DNA of 64,000 bases from Artemisia argyi. Taxonomy: Eukaryota > Streptophyta > Magnoliopsida > Asterales > Asteraceae. Of this stretch, positions 1 to 12,227 are shown piece by piece. Each line of letters opens with the position of its first letter. Positions within the stretch are counted from its first letter, which is position 1. The notes under the pieces are model-generated. The model did no database searches, was not told the origin of the DNA, and saw only the letters and a program-made list of their open reading frames with translations. A program made the translations under genes and the position numbers. The DNA is taken from assembly GCA_030686995.1 (NCBI GenBank), contig JARVZY010002408.1, positions 847,001 through 911,000 on the forward strand, in the 5' to 3' direction.

Positions 1-170
1 GGCCTACTTCCGCACTACTTTTAACGATGTAAATTCAACATTTTTGATTAAACGATTTTATTCTAACTGATTGAAGTGAAAACCATTTTTGAACTTGTGT
101 TATAATACCAATTGAGTTACACCCCAGCTACATGTATGCTTCCGCTGGACCCGATTTTGGGGGTGTGACA
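1..170 (+). repeat. 3' end of a 5' LTR, Tekay/Del-like Ty3-gypsy element
   Basis: Nearly identical to the last 170 bases of the LTR ending at 5841, differing at only a few positions. It ends in GGGGGTGTGACA and is followed at once by a tRNA-Met type primer binding site, so it is the 5' LTR of the element whose 3' LTR is 2359-5841. The rest of this LTR lies outside the window. Confidence 0.9.
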
Positions 171-173
171 GAT

Positions 174-185
174 TGGTATCAGAGC
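174..185 (+). other. Primer binding site (initiator tRNA-Met type)
   Basis: TGGTATCAGAGC lies three bases after the LTR end and matches the complement of the plant initiator tRNA-Met 3' end. This is the usual minus-strand primer of Tekay/Del chromoviruses and of copia elements. It fixes the element as plus-strand. Confidence 0.9.
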
Positions 186-2358
186 TTTGGCTATAGCGAA
201 CTAAGTGTTTTTAAAACCTAGACTATAGCTACTTTTACGAAAAACTTAACCCTATGACCGTCACGTGCCTGCCTGCCAAGATGATGCCTCACTTGTGGTT
301 TGTTGCTGACTTAGGTGATGAGATTTGTGTCTCATTATCTGGTATATTATACTCACTTATTCTAGTTGATTTCTATCATTGTCTTTCATATAAGCATGTT
401 CACGTGTCATATATGTCACCCTGTTATGTTTCTCCCTGCATAGTTTCATCATTCGACCTCGAGTTTGGTCACCTGCCTTAGTCTTTCTGAACGTCTTGGT
501 ATTGGGAAGGACATGGTATTAGTATAACTGAACTGAGTATTTCAAAATTCATGGAACCTCGGTGGAATATAGACTGGTCATCTATATTCAACCCGGGATA
601 GTGAGATATAGGCTGACCACCTATGTCTGACTCAGAGATGAATTTTGCAACACTGAGAATGGTTATAATAAGATTATGTCTGGATTGAATTCTCAACTCA
701 TTTTCCAAATGCTTCATTTACGTGTGTGTATACTCTCGTTGTCATAACATTCCTACTTTTCATCACTTCGTGAACCACCGATTGGAAGCATGTCAGCTAG
801 TCCTTTTATTTCATGAACTTTCATATTCATGCACGATATACTCATATCACAGTATTTTCTTTTGTCACAATCTCATTTTGTCGCAGTTGTCACAGTCTCT
901 TCCCTTCTCACCATCGCTCACTACTACCAATATAGATAAGTGGACATTATCAATGACCTCCCTAGGAAAGACTTTCCATACCATCTATGAGGAGGATCCC
1001 TCGGTACAGTAAGACCATTCAAAACTCAACAGAAATCTCAAGATATCACAAAACTATTCTAACCACTATCACTGGCCTAATCACCAAAAATTCCATCATC
1101 TGGAAAGTATTGGCTTAACTAAAGTATAAAGATTCGTTTCGATACGAGTGCTCACTAAGCAACGCCATAGAGATAAATCCAACCTTTTAACCGAGACTAT
1201 AAATCGAACATGTCCTCACCAATAGACTTTATTCGAACGTGTTAGACACCTATGCCTTTGTGCAGACATACATACCTGACTATTTTATCCTCTTAATATT
1301 TTCACTTTTAAATGGATTTTTCTTCAAACTATAGTTATGCAAAACATATATCTTGTAAGAAATACTTTTCTAAGGCACTTATTTTGACAAGCTAATTTCT
1401 TTTAGTTAATTTTTTTTTTACAAAACTACTAGATGCTAAGAAATTTTAAACATCGATTTTTGATAAATCATATTATCCATCTTAAGTTGAAAATAGTTCT
1501 ATCTTGCATAACTATTAAATTTTGAAACATTAAGAAGGATGTTACCTAAAAAGCCGTTTGCTTAAACTTGTAGATTCATTTATTTGGGGAAGGTTTTTGA
1601 AAAAAACACACAATCTCAAAACAAGCTTTGAAAATCAATCACTATATTACCTCACTCATATCTTTAGGACTTTGTAATTTGATGACCTATAACTTGGGGA
1701 AAATCTTAGTAATGGAGACTAAGCACCGTAGGTGGAGGAAGACTCAATTCCTGACATCCTGCGGAGGATCCCAACCTTATCCTAATCTATTATTTTCAAC
1801 AACACCCTTTTACGGATTTAACCCTGTAAGTCTTTCAAAACAAGATTCATGATACCCATTTCAATTATTCCTAATAAAGGAATTTAATTCACCTCAACTC
1901 CTAGCGATTTCATTAAGATCTCTTTGGAACCACACCACCTATCATTTGTAGACCAATGGTCAGAATTTGAGATTGATTTAAACATAGGGAGATATGCCCA
2001 AATCGGGTGTGATTGACTCTAGAAATGGTTGGACTAACCATTTTCCATAAATCAGATTCCTTTATAACCATAGTTACCACACGAGCCTAGAGACTATACC
2101 ATTTGAAGCACTCTATGGTCGAAGTGCCCCTATCCATTGACGAATCGAAATTGGAAAATCCTAACTCACTAGTCTAGTAGGAATTCATGAAATAACCAAT
2201 AGAAATCATGGACCGTTAGGTCAAACGGTTGAAGCGGAGTCGAATTCCTATCGTGAAAGTTCGCTGGAATTCTCAATTATTATCATCTTTTCACCAATAT
2301 ACTTCAGAGACCAACCAAAACTGAACTTCGGGACGAAGTTCCTGTTAGAAGGGAAGAC
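186..2358 (+). pseudogene. Decayed internal region of the Tekay-like element
   Basis: About 2.2 kb between primer site and 3' LTR, far short of the roughly 5 kb needed for gag-pol in this lineage. No gag, protease, RT or RNase H motif is visible and stops are frequent in all frames. One recognisable remnant is near 2096-2135, where a frame reads PFEALYGRSAPI. This resembles the integrase C-terminal motif of plant Ty3/gypsy elements (PYEALYGR...). It is followed by stops and by the end-of-pol phrase near 2320-2358. A purine-rich tract (AGAAGGGAAGAC, 2347-2358) abuts the 3' LTR and is the likely polypurine tract. The element is therefore a large internal-deletion derivative that could move only with enzymes supplied in trans. 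Confidence 0.7.
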
Positions 2359-3250
2359 TGTCACAACTCGTAATTTTCGGTCATTTTCCAAACTTCAACA
2401 ATTTACTATTCATCATTTACTATTCACCGATTACTATTCATCGACCACTATTCATCGTTTTTGAGGTCAATTTGACATTTCGAGAAACATTCGGAAATTT
2501 TACTATTCACTTGACACTATTCATTTCCGAGAGAAAACCACTATTCACGTGCATTACTCATTTCATCGTAAACTTAGTTTACGGGTATTCAAAATTCGCG
2601 TAACCGTATTGGTTCAGGAGCGAATTCATGCATTATCATTGGGACATCTCATACGGACTAGAAATAGTCTTCATATCATCATTGAGGCACTTGCATACTA
2701 TTCCACTCGTAGGGTATTCAAATTATATTTTTAATATAATTAACGAATTACGTATGTTTATTTTAAATAAACACTAATACGCGAACTATAAATGTGTCTA
2801 ACATGTCCGACACTCCCGACTATTATCCCAATATATTTTTTTATATTCATTTTAATAATATAAAAATTATAATATTAATTTACCCGGTATTTTGGAAATT
2901 TATTTATTACGTATCGTACGTCTAACTTAATAACGACGGTTCTCACAAAAATTAAACAATAGTCACCCAAACTCTCCGTACCTGTACCCGACATATTTTT
3001 ACAATTTTTACGACTTTATTATGTCCCAAATAACTTCAATAAAATTTATTTCTAACAAACTCGGTACCCGATTAAACCTAAAACTAACACAACATCATAC
3101 TACCACTAACTTTTCTAATTAAAATCCAAGACAAAAACCCCTTTTTCCCTCCTTTGTGAACCGCCCCCCCCCCCCCCCCCCCCTCCTAAGCCATTTCATG
3201 AGCCTAATTCAACAACCAAATTTAATGCCTACCAAACTTTTGTCCCTAAG

Positions 3251-3259
3251 TATAAATTA
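3251..3259 (+). promoter_or_regulatory. Possible TATA box of the Tekay-like LTR
   Basis: TATAAATTA follows a pyrimidine-rich stretch and precedes a C/T-rich leader, the arrangement expected at a U3/R boundary. This rests on motif and position only. Confidence 0.35.
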
Positions 3260-5164
3260 AACTTTTCTTCCATTATTACCACAAAATCATTTTTCTCAAG
3301 GCAAGTAAACTTTTCTTCTCTCTTTTCTCTTGTGGTGAAATCGACCTAGGTGGTCAAGGATCAAGAACAAGAAGTTTTACAAGATCTAGGTATAATCTAG
3401 TTCATATAGTCATCCTTGTTGGAGTTTTGAAATAAAAACTCAAGGATTAGTAGGTTTTTATCATCCAAACTCCCTAAACCTTCAAGTAAGTTAACAAACT
3501 CATTTGTATGATTTTTACAAGTTATTACCATGTTTAAATATATTTCTTACAAGAACTCATGCATATAATGATTTATACCACTCTATTTTGTACATATTTA
3601 ACTTTGAACCCTAGAAATGAAAACATGAGAAACCCTTGTTAGACCTAGTGGATTGATGATGTTTAAGGACCCATGACACCCTAAGAAGGTGTATGGTAGG
3701 ATTAGACTAGTTTTGTGGTGATTGAAAGTGGTTTGGATGAAGTTTGAAACTAGGAAAATGATTTTGGAAATATACATATACCTACTGTTACTATTTTGAA
3801 AACGTGGGAGACTCAGGAACTCAAGGTTAATGTTTGACCAAAGATTTAGAAAATACTCTCCGATACGAAACTATAGCCGAAAACGGGGATAAAAACGAGT
3901 TAATAACGAAGGAGATATGATTTTCCGAATATTAAGAACGAAAAATACTTTCAAATATAGGTTCTGTCCCAAATCGCCAATTTCAGAAAACTCAGGGGTT
4001 TCCGGGTAACATTGGGTTAGATATTCAGAAAGTACTTTCAAAAACGAAACCGTGGCCGCTTGAATCACTAAAATCCGAGTTACGACGAAAAAGATATACT
4101 ATTTTCAATTTTAACGACGAAAACTATTTTCTGAAAAATACCTTGCTGTCCCACGATTTTCATGGACTGTTTCGAGGCCTAAAATTTGATTTAGCCGTCC
4201 CGATTTATCAAAAATATATTAGTATGCCATCCCACGATTCCGGGGATATAAAGAACGTAGGAAACGAGCTTATAACGAAAAAGATACAAGCGTTTGAACT
4301 TAGACGATTTTTACAAATTTCCATCAGCTTTTCTATTATTATTTTGCCGTAAAACTGTCTTTGCGAGACACCACTTTCTCGGCTGTTTTTCTTTATGATC
4401 GGATCAGTTTGAGTCCGAGCCGTAGTTTTATGAAATCAAGACCTTCCAACAAGCTTTTCAAATCAATTGGCCGTTCGTCGAATAGACTTATAACGAATAA
4501 ACTACGACCTCATCTATATACCCGATAAACTAGATATATTTTGACAGCTTTTACTATAATGAAATTTTCTAAGTGTTGAACATAATACTTTCAAGTAACA
4601 ACTATAAGAGTCGATTTTCTTATCAATCGAGACCCGTATCGCCAAAGGTTAAATGACGCGACTTCTAGATATTGTTTCAAGGTTTTCAAAACGCCGAGCT
4701 TGACCATTAACACTTAACGTATGATATTTCGCGACTAGTTTTACGAGGCCATATTGGACTTATTTTTCCTAAGTATGGAAACTATTATACTTTGACAATA
4801 ACTAGTATTTCCAAGTTACGAGTGGTATAGGCATCATGTGCACGTGCATTCATTTCATTATGTCATGATCTAAGGTAGATCGTTATTACTCATATTAGGT
4901 TGCGGTTAGAGATCGTGCCTAAATTCAGTGTATCCACTTTTGTCGTCGTAGCTATCGCTCCAGGTGAGTCATAGCCCCTACTATTTTAACTTGTTCTATA
5001 ACGGTTTTGAGGGAGAATACATGCTCGTTTCCATCTAAATGTATACTTGATTTAATTGGTTTTTGCTACATGCTTAGTCAAACCTTTACTTGCTCCATTT
5101 ATGAATTTCTTACTCATTCGAAGGTAGTGTATATTCAATTGCATCACACTTAATCCTTTTTACC

Positions 5165-5345
5165 TTTGGACCCAAGATTTTTCCACTATTATGCACACTT
5201 AACCGAATGAACCGGCTTTTTCACTATGTACATACATGACCAAATGAACGGGTCACATAACCGAATGTACGGGTAATACGACCGAATGAATTGGTCACAT
5301 ACCGAATGAATTGGTCACATAACCAAATGTATTGGTCAAACTACA
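5165..5345 (+). repeat. Degenerate about 21-bp minisatellite in the LTR
   Basis: About seven imperfect units built on ACCGAATGAATTGGTCACAT, with variants such as ACCGAATGTACGGGTAATAC. A different minisatellite occupies the equivalent place in related LTRs at 13690-13905 and 29335-29425. Confidence 0.7.
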
Positions 5346-6029
5346 CTTATCTTTGATTATTGGTCCACATATTACTTATGTTCACGTAGACTTTAATACT
5401 TTTGGCAGTGGGTTGTAAACACACAGGTTACAAGTCTCTTATGGCGGGACTTGCAACTGAGTGGATTTACAATGCCTTTGCTGGGCGATCATTTCTCTAT
5501 AGGCATTATTTGTTAAACAAACTCTATGAACTCACCAACCTCGTGTTGACACTTTAGCATGTATTTTCAGGTTTTAAGCTATGGCACGCTACTGGAGGTT
5601 TTGGCAGGGCATGGCATGGTCATAGAAGACTCTGATTATTTATATGGGGACCGTTTTAAACTACTTTTAAGGGCCTACTTCCGCACTACTTTTAACGATG
5701 TAAATTCAACATTTTTGATTAAATGATTTTATTCTAACTGATTGAAGTGAAAACCATTTTTGAACTTGTGTTGTAATACCAATTGAGTTACACCCCAGCT
5801 ACATGTATGCTTCCGCTGGACCCGATTTTGGGGGTGTGACAAAAACCCTAAGTACGTGCTACTGTTTTTATTTACCGAGTCGCTAGCTTGACTCGACCCC
5901 GAATTTATTTGTCCATGGGGAAGCATGATGTGGAAGAGACAATCTGCATCGGACTTTCATTCAAGATATTTGGATAAACATTTGAAGCACGTGAAAGTTC
6001 CACACCGATGAGACATAAGGACACCCAGC

Positions 6030-7896
6030 TCAAAATTTATAAATGAGAATGTCGGGGTCAAAGATAATGTCCTCACTCCCAAAAGAGTGAAGAACAGGAG
6101 AAGCCACAGGATATATGAAGAAAAGAAAGAAAGTCATGATGAAGATCATGATTAATTCCTCATCTTCAATAGGAGAATTCATTGTTTCATGAATCTCCTC
6201 TTTTAAGCTCGTTTGATCAAGACATATTATGGGTATGTCTAGATCAAAATAAAAGTTATCATACTCCGGTGGAGATATGATATGAGTGAGTTCAAAGGAG
6301 AACTCCTCGTAAAGAGAATCATTCACAAGAAGTAAATCCGTGAACTCATGTTCCGTTGTAGACTCATCACAATCCTTAATCTGAGTACCAAATAATGGGT
6401 TATCAGAAATCAAAGTGAATTCATATTCGAATTCAAATAGAGGATTGGTGATAGTAGTTTTGAATGCTTCAGGAACAATGTGATTAACATTCTCTACTGG
6501 ACTGTTGGGATAAGCACTGAGTGAAGGATCATTATGTAAGAGACTTTCCATCTCTTCCAGATCGGCTTCTAAGTCAAAGAGATCATCATTACTTCCAGAT
6601 AGAAGTGGAATGATGTGAGTGAGTTCCTCTGTGAAATCCTCAAGAAGAGGATCAACATCAGAATGAGACAGTGATGCCTCAACATACTCAATGTCTCCAT
6701 AAGATATATAATCATCACTGGAATTAGAGACATTCTCAATTTGATCATTTGGATTATCAGGGGGTAGGGATATCACACACATGATCAAGAATTCCCTGTG
6801 ACTCACTTGGGATTGAGACAAGGTTCTCAACACTAGACTTTATGAATTCGTCTGATTCCTTATTAGGAACAGTGTCAAGATGCTCGTCCCCCATGCTCAG
6901 AGAGTGAGTGGGAACCTCAGGTGTGATAACATCATACAAAGGGAGCTGAGAAGGACTAGCATACATGGATTTTATAATTTCCATTTGTTCTGCTGCTAGT
7001 AATTCTCCCATACTCTTTTCTCCCTGTATATCCATGGAAGGAGTCTCAACTAATGAACTTGATGAGGTATCATCACTTTCATCATCCTCATTGAGAAGAG
7101 CAGCATTTTGAAATTTGGTACGTGTTATAGCTGCTTGTTCTAAGACTAGTAATTCTTCCATGCTTCTTTCGTCTCTAGCAGCATGTTCTTCAGCAAGTAA
7201 TTCCGCGATAGATTTATCACGAGAATATGGATTGAGTGGAGACTGTGGGGGTGTGGATGTGTCAAAACCGAATGTATCAGAACTAGAACAATGTTCAGGT
7301 TTATAATACGGTTGACATTTGAAATCATCATGAGGACCCCCACAATATACACAAGAAAAACTTGGTGCATTGTGAAACGAAATACTTGCCAACTCCTCCT
7401 TAAGGTCTTTAAGTTTCTCAAGAACCTCTAAACAAAGGTCTTGCTGGGTTTCATGAGGAGTTGCTTGGTTCATTTGGTACTGTGGAGGTGTGTCCTGAAA
7501 CGAATAGTCGTAATTGTTACAAGGAAATGGATTCCTTGTTTGAAAATCAGAGCTAAAGTGTGGACCTCCACAATACTCACAACAGTTGAACTGATGTGGT
7601 TGTGAGTCGTATGTGTTTAAGTCATAATTGTTATTAGGAACCTGCTCATAGACAAGCGTGTTTCCTGATTGACAATCAGAACTGTAGTGTGAACCGCTAC
7701 AATACTCACAACAGTTAAACTGCTGAGTATCATGGTGTGGAAGCTGGTGGAATGAATCAGTCATGTCGGGGTAGGAATAGGGATTCTGGTTATAGACAGA
7801 CCCGTTTCCTTACTCTACCATGCCACAACTGGGGCAATTACCACCATTATAAGGACTACCACACCATTGACAGACAAGAGGGTGAGAATAAGACAT
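6030..7896 (-). pseudogene. Gag-like zinc-knuckle protein of element B, broken
   Basis: The frame opens at ATG 7896 with a cysteine cluster (CQWC...CPSC) and stops at TAA 7810-7812 after 28 codons. It then continues in the same frame from 7764 to 6757. Two related knuckles read CEYCSGSHYSSDC and CEYCGGPHFSSDF (the second has lost its last Cys), and a further CVYCGGPHDDFKC follows. Next come two copies of an ELLAxEHAAxDERSMEELL-type repeat and an acidic region with GDEHLDT and ESDEFIKSSVE. A frameshift near 6757-6833 passes the reading to an acidic, hydrophobic-ended C-terminal part stopping at 6030. From memory this architecture is common in Asteraceae retroelement annotations. The likely role is RNA binding; the product is not intact. 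The knuckles are clear, while the family assignment is recall rather than a search. Confidence 0.65.
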
Positions 7897-8171
7897 AGAA
7901 AGAATCAAAGGGTTTAAGGGATGAGAAATGAAGAATCAAATAGGTAGGAGTGTAAAGGTGAATATTTTTGGTATTTTTGGAAATTTTTGTAGTACTAATA
8001 AGAAGGAAAATATTTTTGGTTTTTTGTGTTCGTTGAAAACTGATTTTAAAAAGTTTTCGGGAACAGTTTTGGTTTTATATGATAATAATATGAACAAGGA
8101 TGGATAAATGTACAATGAGCGTGTATTCAGGTTCACTAATACGCAAAATCGTTTAGAATAAGCACACAACC

Positions 8172-8189
8172 TCCCCGGCAGCGGCGCCA
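8172..8189 (-). other. Primer binding site (tRNA-Asp type) of element B
   Basis: On the minus strand TGGCGCCGCTGCCGGGGA follows the LTR end after a five-base spacer. The identical 18-mer occurs at 41031-41048 in the inner Athila. This primer class is characteristic of the Athila/Tat lineages. Confidence 0.88.
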
Positions 8190-8194
8190 AATTT

Positions 8195-11100
8195 TGATTC
8201 GCCTCAAACGGTCAGATAATTATTGGTCAACCACTTGTGAATGGTCAACTATAATAGTCAAACAACTGAGGCAAATGCTTCCGTGGAATACAATGTTTCC
8301 CCGAGTCGTAATGTCCCAACGAGGTTGTGATGGTATTAAAAACGAATCTGTGATTGAGTGAATGTGAACAGGAAAGGGTATAAAGTGTGCATGTGTGATT
8401 ACACTAGGGTTTTATAAAATAAAATAACTTAGATAAACTATTGGAATGATTACGTAAAAGCCAGATATTTAGAAACTTTTAATAACTAAAAGTGCGTACG
8501 TTTAATTTAATTCTACGTAAACGTACGAAACAAAAACGGTTTTAACTAAAGTATTAATTTATATGCCTTAGGGACTTAAATTCAAATTAAATAAACTTAA
8601 AATATTTATTTTATAATTACTAATTATTTAATTAATTATTATTATTTAATAACTATTATTAATTATTTAATAATACACTAACAATTAATAAAATGTAAAA
8701 TAAGTCTTAGAAAAATAAAATTAAACTTTGTAAAAGTCTAAAATATTATAAAACTTATTTTAAAAATAAAATTATAATTTTAATACTATTTATCTAATTA
8801 TTATTAACTATTAACTATTTAATTATTAATTAACTATTTATATGATTTAAATTAGTATAAATACTAAAAAGACTTAGATAATTAAGAAGATTTTTATAAA
8901 TCTAATTAACCATCACAGGAATCCTAAAAAATTATAAAAACCTTATTTTACCTATTTTTAAACTAGTTTACTAATTATTATTCTAATTATTAATTAATTA
9001 CCAATTCAACTATTTAAATTACAAAAACTATTAAATGAACAGTAAAAATTATGGAAAAATTCCTAAAATTATTTTATGTTATATTAAAGCTAGGAAAAAT
9101 ATAAAATCTAGGTGTTACTTTATAAAAAGTAATTATGCTATTTAAAACTTAATTATTGATTAATTATTAATAAAACTAATTTAAATTCTAATAAATACTA
9201 AATTACAAAATAAAAATCTGAGAAAATTATTAAAAATACTTTAATATAAAATGAATTTAATAAAAATATAAAAACACAACTTACTTAATAAAAATCTAAA
9301 AATGAAAATTAAAATTAAATTAAATTAAATAGAAACTATCACTTACTATTATATTGTTTTTTCTTGAATTTTCTTTTTCCAACCTATTTTATATCTAAAA
9401 ATAAACAACTTTTGTAAAAACAATTAATTTATAATTTAATAATAAGCTCTGTGGAAGCTTATTGCCACCACAGTTGACTTTAGTTGACTGAATAAGCAAA
9501 TAAGCTCAACTGAGCTTATGTGGGACCCACTATGGTAAAATCTAGTTCCAATAGGATGTGTGAACTAGTGTAAGCAAGATTTAACTGAATAAGCTCACAA
9601 GATAAGCAATAGAGCTCAAATAAGCACTTCCAAATTCTAAATGTCACTCAGAATTGGGACAGAGTTGTGTGCTTATTTCAGGTGGGGTCCACAAGTGCAC
9701 AGGTCAAACAAATGGTCAATGTTAAGAGCCTGGTAGGAGGGGGGTTGGAAGAAACTAAGTTGGAGGTGTGGGGCCCACTGTGGTGGTCACAAATCACCAC
9801 CAAAGTGGTGGTGATGGAGTGAGTCTGCTGCAGCAGGGCAATACCTTGCCCTGCAGGTGTCTTTGAGCAAGGGTGGGACCCACAACAAAAATCTTAAAAA
9901 TATATCAAAGGTTGGAATCTAGAATTGAGCTGGGGTACTATGACTACAACAATTTTTAGATTCTAAAACCTATTACACAAATCTACAAAAATCCCACAAG
10001 ATTTGAGATTTTCTGAAAATGACAATTTTGACTTTTGATAGAACTTTGCTAAATTGACTTTTCTGAGGTTTGATTGATCTTTACTGATTATACATGTAAT
10101 ATTAAGCTATAATGATGTTATATTGAGCTATAATAACAACTTAAGAGATAGATTGATGGCTTATGGGAACCAAATTCCTACACAGTTAACTGTGTAGGTA
10201 AACACACAATGATTTTGACTTTTTGCTATATGACCTATGTCTTTTATGCTAGTCTTAACCTACTTATGCCTAGATTGAGCTGTCTACACTAGTATTTCCA
10301 CACAGAAACAACTGAATCTCAGCAAACAATACTAATCCAAACACTCCTATATCTAACTGATTACACTATAACTTGTAAATATTAAACTACAACTGATGAT
10401 TTTAAAGTTAAAACAGATTAAACAAAGTTAATTAAAGCTCTTTGAAGTAAAATTATGCTATAGAAACAATAAAAAACTAAATAAGCTAAAAATTGAGAAT
10501 TAGCTTACAATTGAATTTTTACTGAGAACATGGAGCCAAGGACTGTGAACCACCTAACAACCTTCCACAAGGTTTCTAATACCAAAACAATCCAGATCAC
10601 ACCCTGCTCACTCCTTGTTCTTGTTCTTCCCTCTATTTTTTTATTTTTTTGTATTTAATTTATTATTTTTGGTATTTTCTTATTTATGGCTAAACAGATA
10701 ATTAAAGTATTCTAAAACTTATATCAGCTTTGTCAGAGCTTATATTAGCTTATGAATTGCCTTAACAACAACTAACAATAACACTTGAACTTTTTTTGTG
10801 ATCTTTGAAATAAGGAAAAATTGCATAACTGAGATACACAATAAAACTTGAAATTGAGACTGAATACAGTTTAAATTACAATAAGATAACAGGATACAAG
10901 CTTTTGAAATTGAAAATTACAACTAGTTTGGAGTTTTTACTAACTACGATTATACTAATCCTAAATTACACTAATACTTTTCATCCCCTGCTTCTTCATC
11001 CTTTTGTAGAGACTTCTGAGGTTTGTAGGACCCACACTGATATTTCCCACCACTTGTGAGCCTTTGATATGGTTCAATTCATCCTAGCCGTTCAAATCCA

Positions 11101-12227
11101 CTTTTGGCACCAAAATAGTCCAAGGGTCAGTTGGGGTTGCGTGTGAGTAATTCAAGGGCATTAAATGTGCTTTGGTGAGGCGCGGAGGACAAGGGGAGTG
11201 GGTAGGACAGCTGGGGTGGTGATTTGGTGGTGAAACAGGCAAGGTGGAGGGGCGGTTTTGGCTTGTGAGGGAAGGTGAACAGTAACCATGGTTTGCCGGT
11301 TTTATTTATTTAAACAAGGGATTGGGCTGGTAGTGTAGTTGGGCCAGGAATCACATGGGCTGGGAAGGGTTGTGTTGGGTTTGTATTTGGATTGGTTTAT
11401 TAATAAAGGATCCGTATGGTTTGTAGTATTTTTAAGCCAAGGAACAATTTTGTAATTCCATAAAATTTGAAGGACTGAAATGTAATTATTCCAAAGTTTA
11501 TCAAAAGGGTGTATTTTGTCACTAGTGAATAGTACAAGGGCAATAAAAGTAAATTTCCATGTTTTGAATACCCAAGGACTATTTTTGCCAATTTGGAAAA
11601 TTTAGGGACTAAATGTGTAATTTCTTCAAACTTTTCATCCAGGGGCTAATAGTGACAATTATGAATTCCCTAGGACCCCTAATGATAATTATCCCATTTT
11701 GAACACCCGGGGACTAAAACTGTCAAGTTTGAAACATTGAGGGACCTGTTTTGCCAAACTGTGAAACTTTAGGGACCAATCATGTAATTACACCAAACTT
11801 CACACCAAGGACCATTCCTGCAAAAGATTAATAGCACAAGGACCAAAATTTATTTTTCTCAAAGTTTTTACATCTCAGGGACCATTTATGTTAATTTCCA
11901 AAGTATAGGGACTAAACTTGTAATTTTGTGAAACTTTGCACCAAAGGACTAAATATGTAACTTTATGATTAAAAAGGACCTTTGGTGACTTTTTCATGTT
12001 TTTAGAATAACCAGGGACTAGTTTTGCCAATTTATGAAACTTGAGGGACTGAAACTGCCAATTATGCAAACTTTTTACGTTTTTCATCTGTTTTTGCATA
12101 TTTTGCATTTGAAACATATAAAACACACTTCTAAGATATTTTAAGTATTTTGATGCATATTTGAGTGTTTTTGGATGTTTTGGCAGTTCAGATTGGTATA
12201 AAATGATGAGTATTTAGACACTCATCA
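8195..12227 (-). repeat. 5' LTR of element B (4,033 bp), Athila type
   Basis: On the minus strand it starts TGATGAGTGTCTAAATACTC (right edge, 12227) and ends GGCGAATCA (8195) next to the primer site. The start closely resembles the Athila LTR start at 37318 (TGATGAGTGCTCAAACACTC). The interior holds a very AT-rich block (8400-9400), GCTTATT-rich sequence, and the GGACTAAA array at 11435-12065. No coding capacity is visible. Confidence 0.82.
11435..12065. repeat. Dispersed array of GGGACTAAA-type motifs
   Basis: About 17 degenerate copies of a 20-25 bp phrase (GGACTAAA or GGACCA, then TGTAATTT or TTGCCAA) recur every 30-50 bases within the upstream part of LTR B. The same phrases occur in the same orientation relative to the element in the inner Athila LTRs, near 37490-37810 and 51025-51345, read there as TTAGTCCC or GGTCCTTGG. 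Confidence 0.7.

Larger units (their letters stand above)
2359..5841 (+). repeat. 3' LTR (3,483 bp), Tekay/Del-like
   Basis: Starts TGTCACAACTCG after the purine tract and ends GGGGGTGTGACA; the termini TGTCACA and TGTGACA are inverted repeats. Its last 170 bases match 1-170. No coding capacity is apparent; short open frames inside are chance. It contains a run of 20 C (3164-3183), a TATA-like box near 3251 and a degenerate minisatellite at 5165-5345. It abuts the truncated end of element B at 5842, so this element probably inserted into B. The matching target duplication would lie left of the window. Confidence 0.88.
5842..12227 (-). mobile_element. Non-autonomous Athila-like element B (truncated)
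   Basis: Minus-strand element consisting of a 5' LTR (8195-12227), a tRNA-Asp type primer site (8172-8189), a gag-like pseudogene (about 6030-7896) and a short stretch of 3' untranslated region ending at 5842, where the Tekay-like LTR interrupts it. Bases 5842-5930 are the reverse complement of sequence just after the Athila integrase at 49970-50020 (the phrase around AGCTAGCGACTCG), linking B to the Athila copies in this window. There is no room for protease, RT or integrase between primer site and 3' end, so B was non-autonomous. Its 3' LTR would lie left of the window. Confidence 0.72.
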
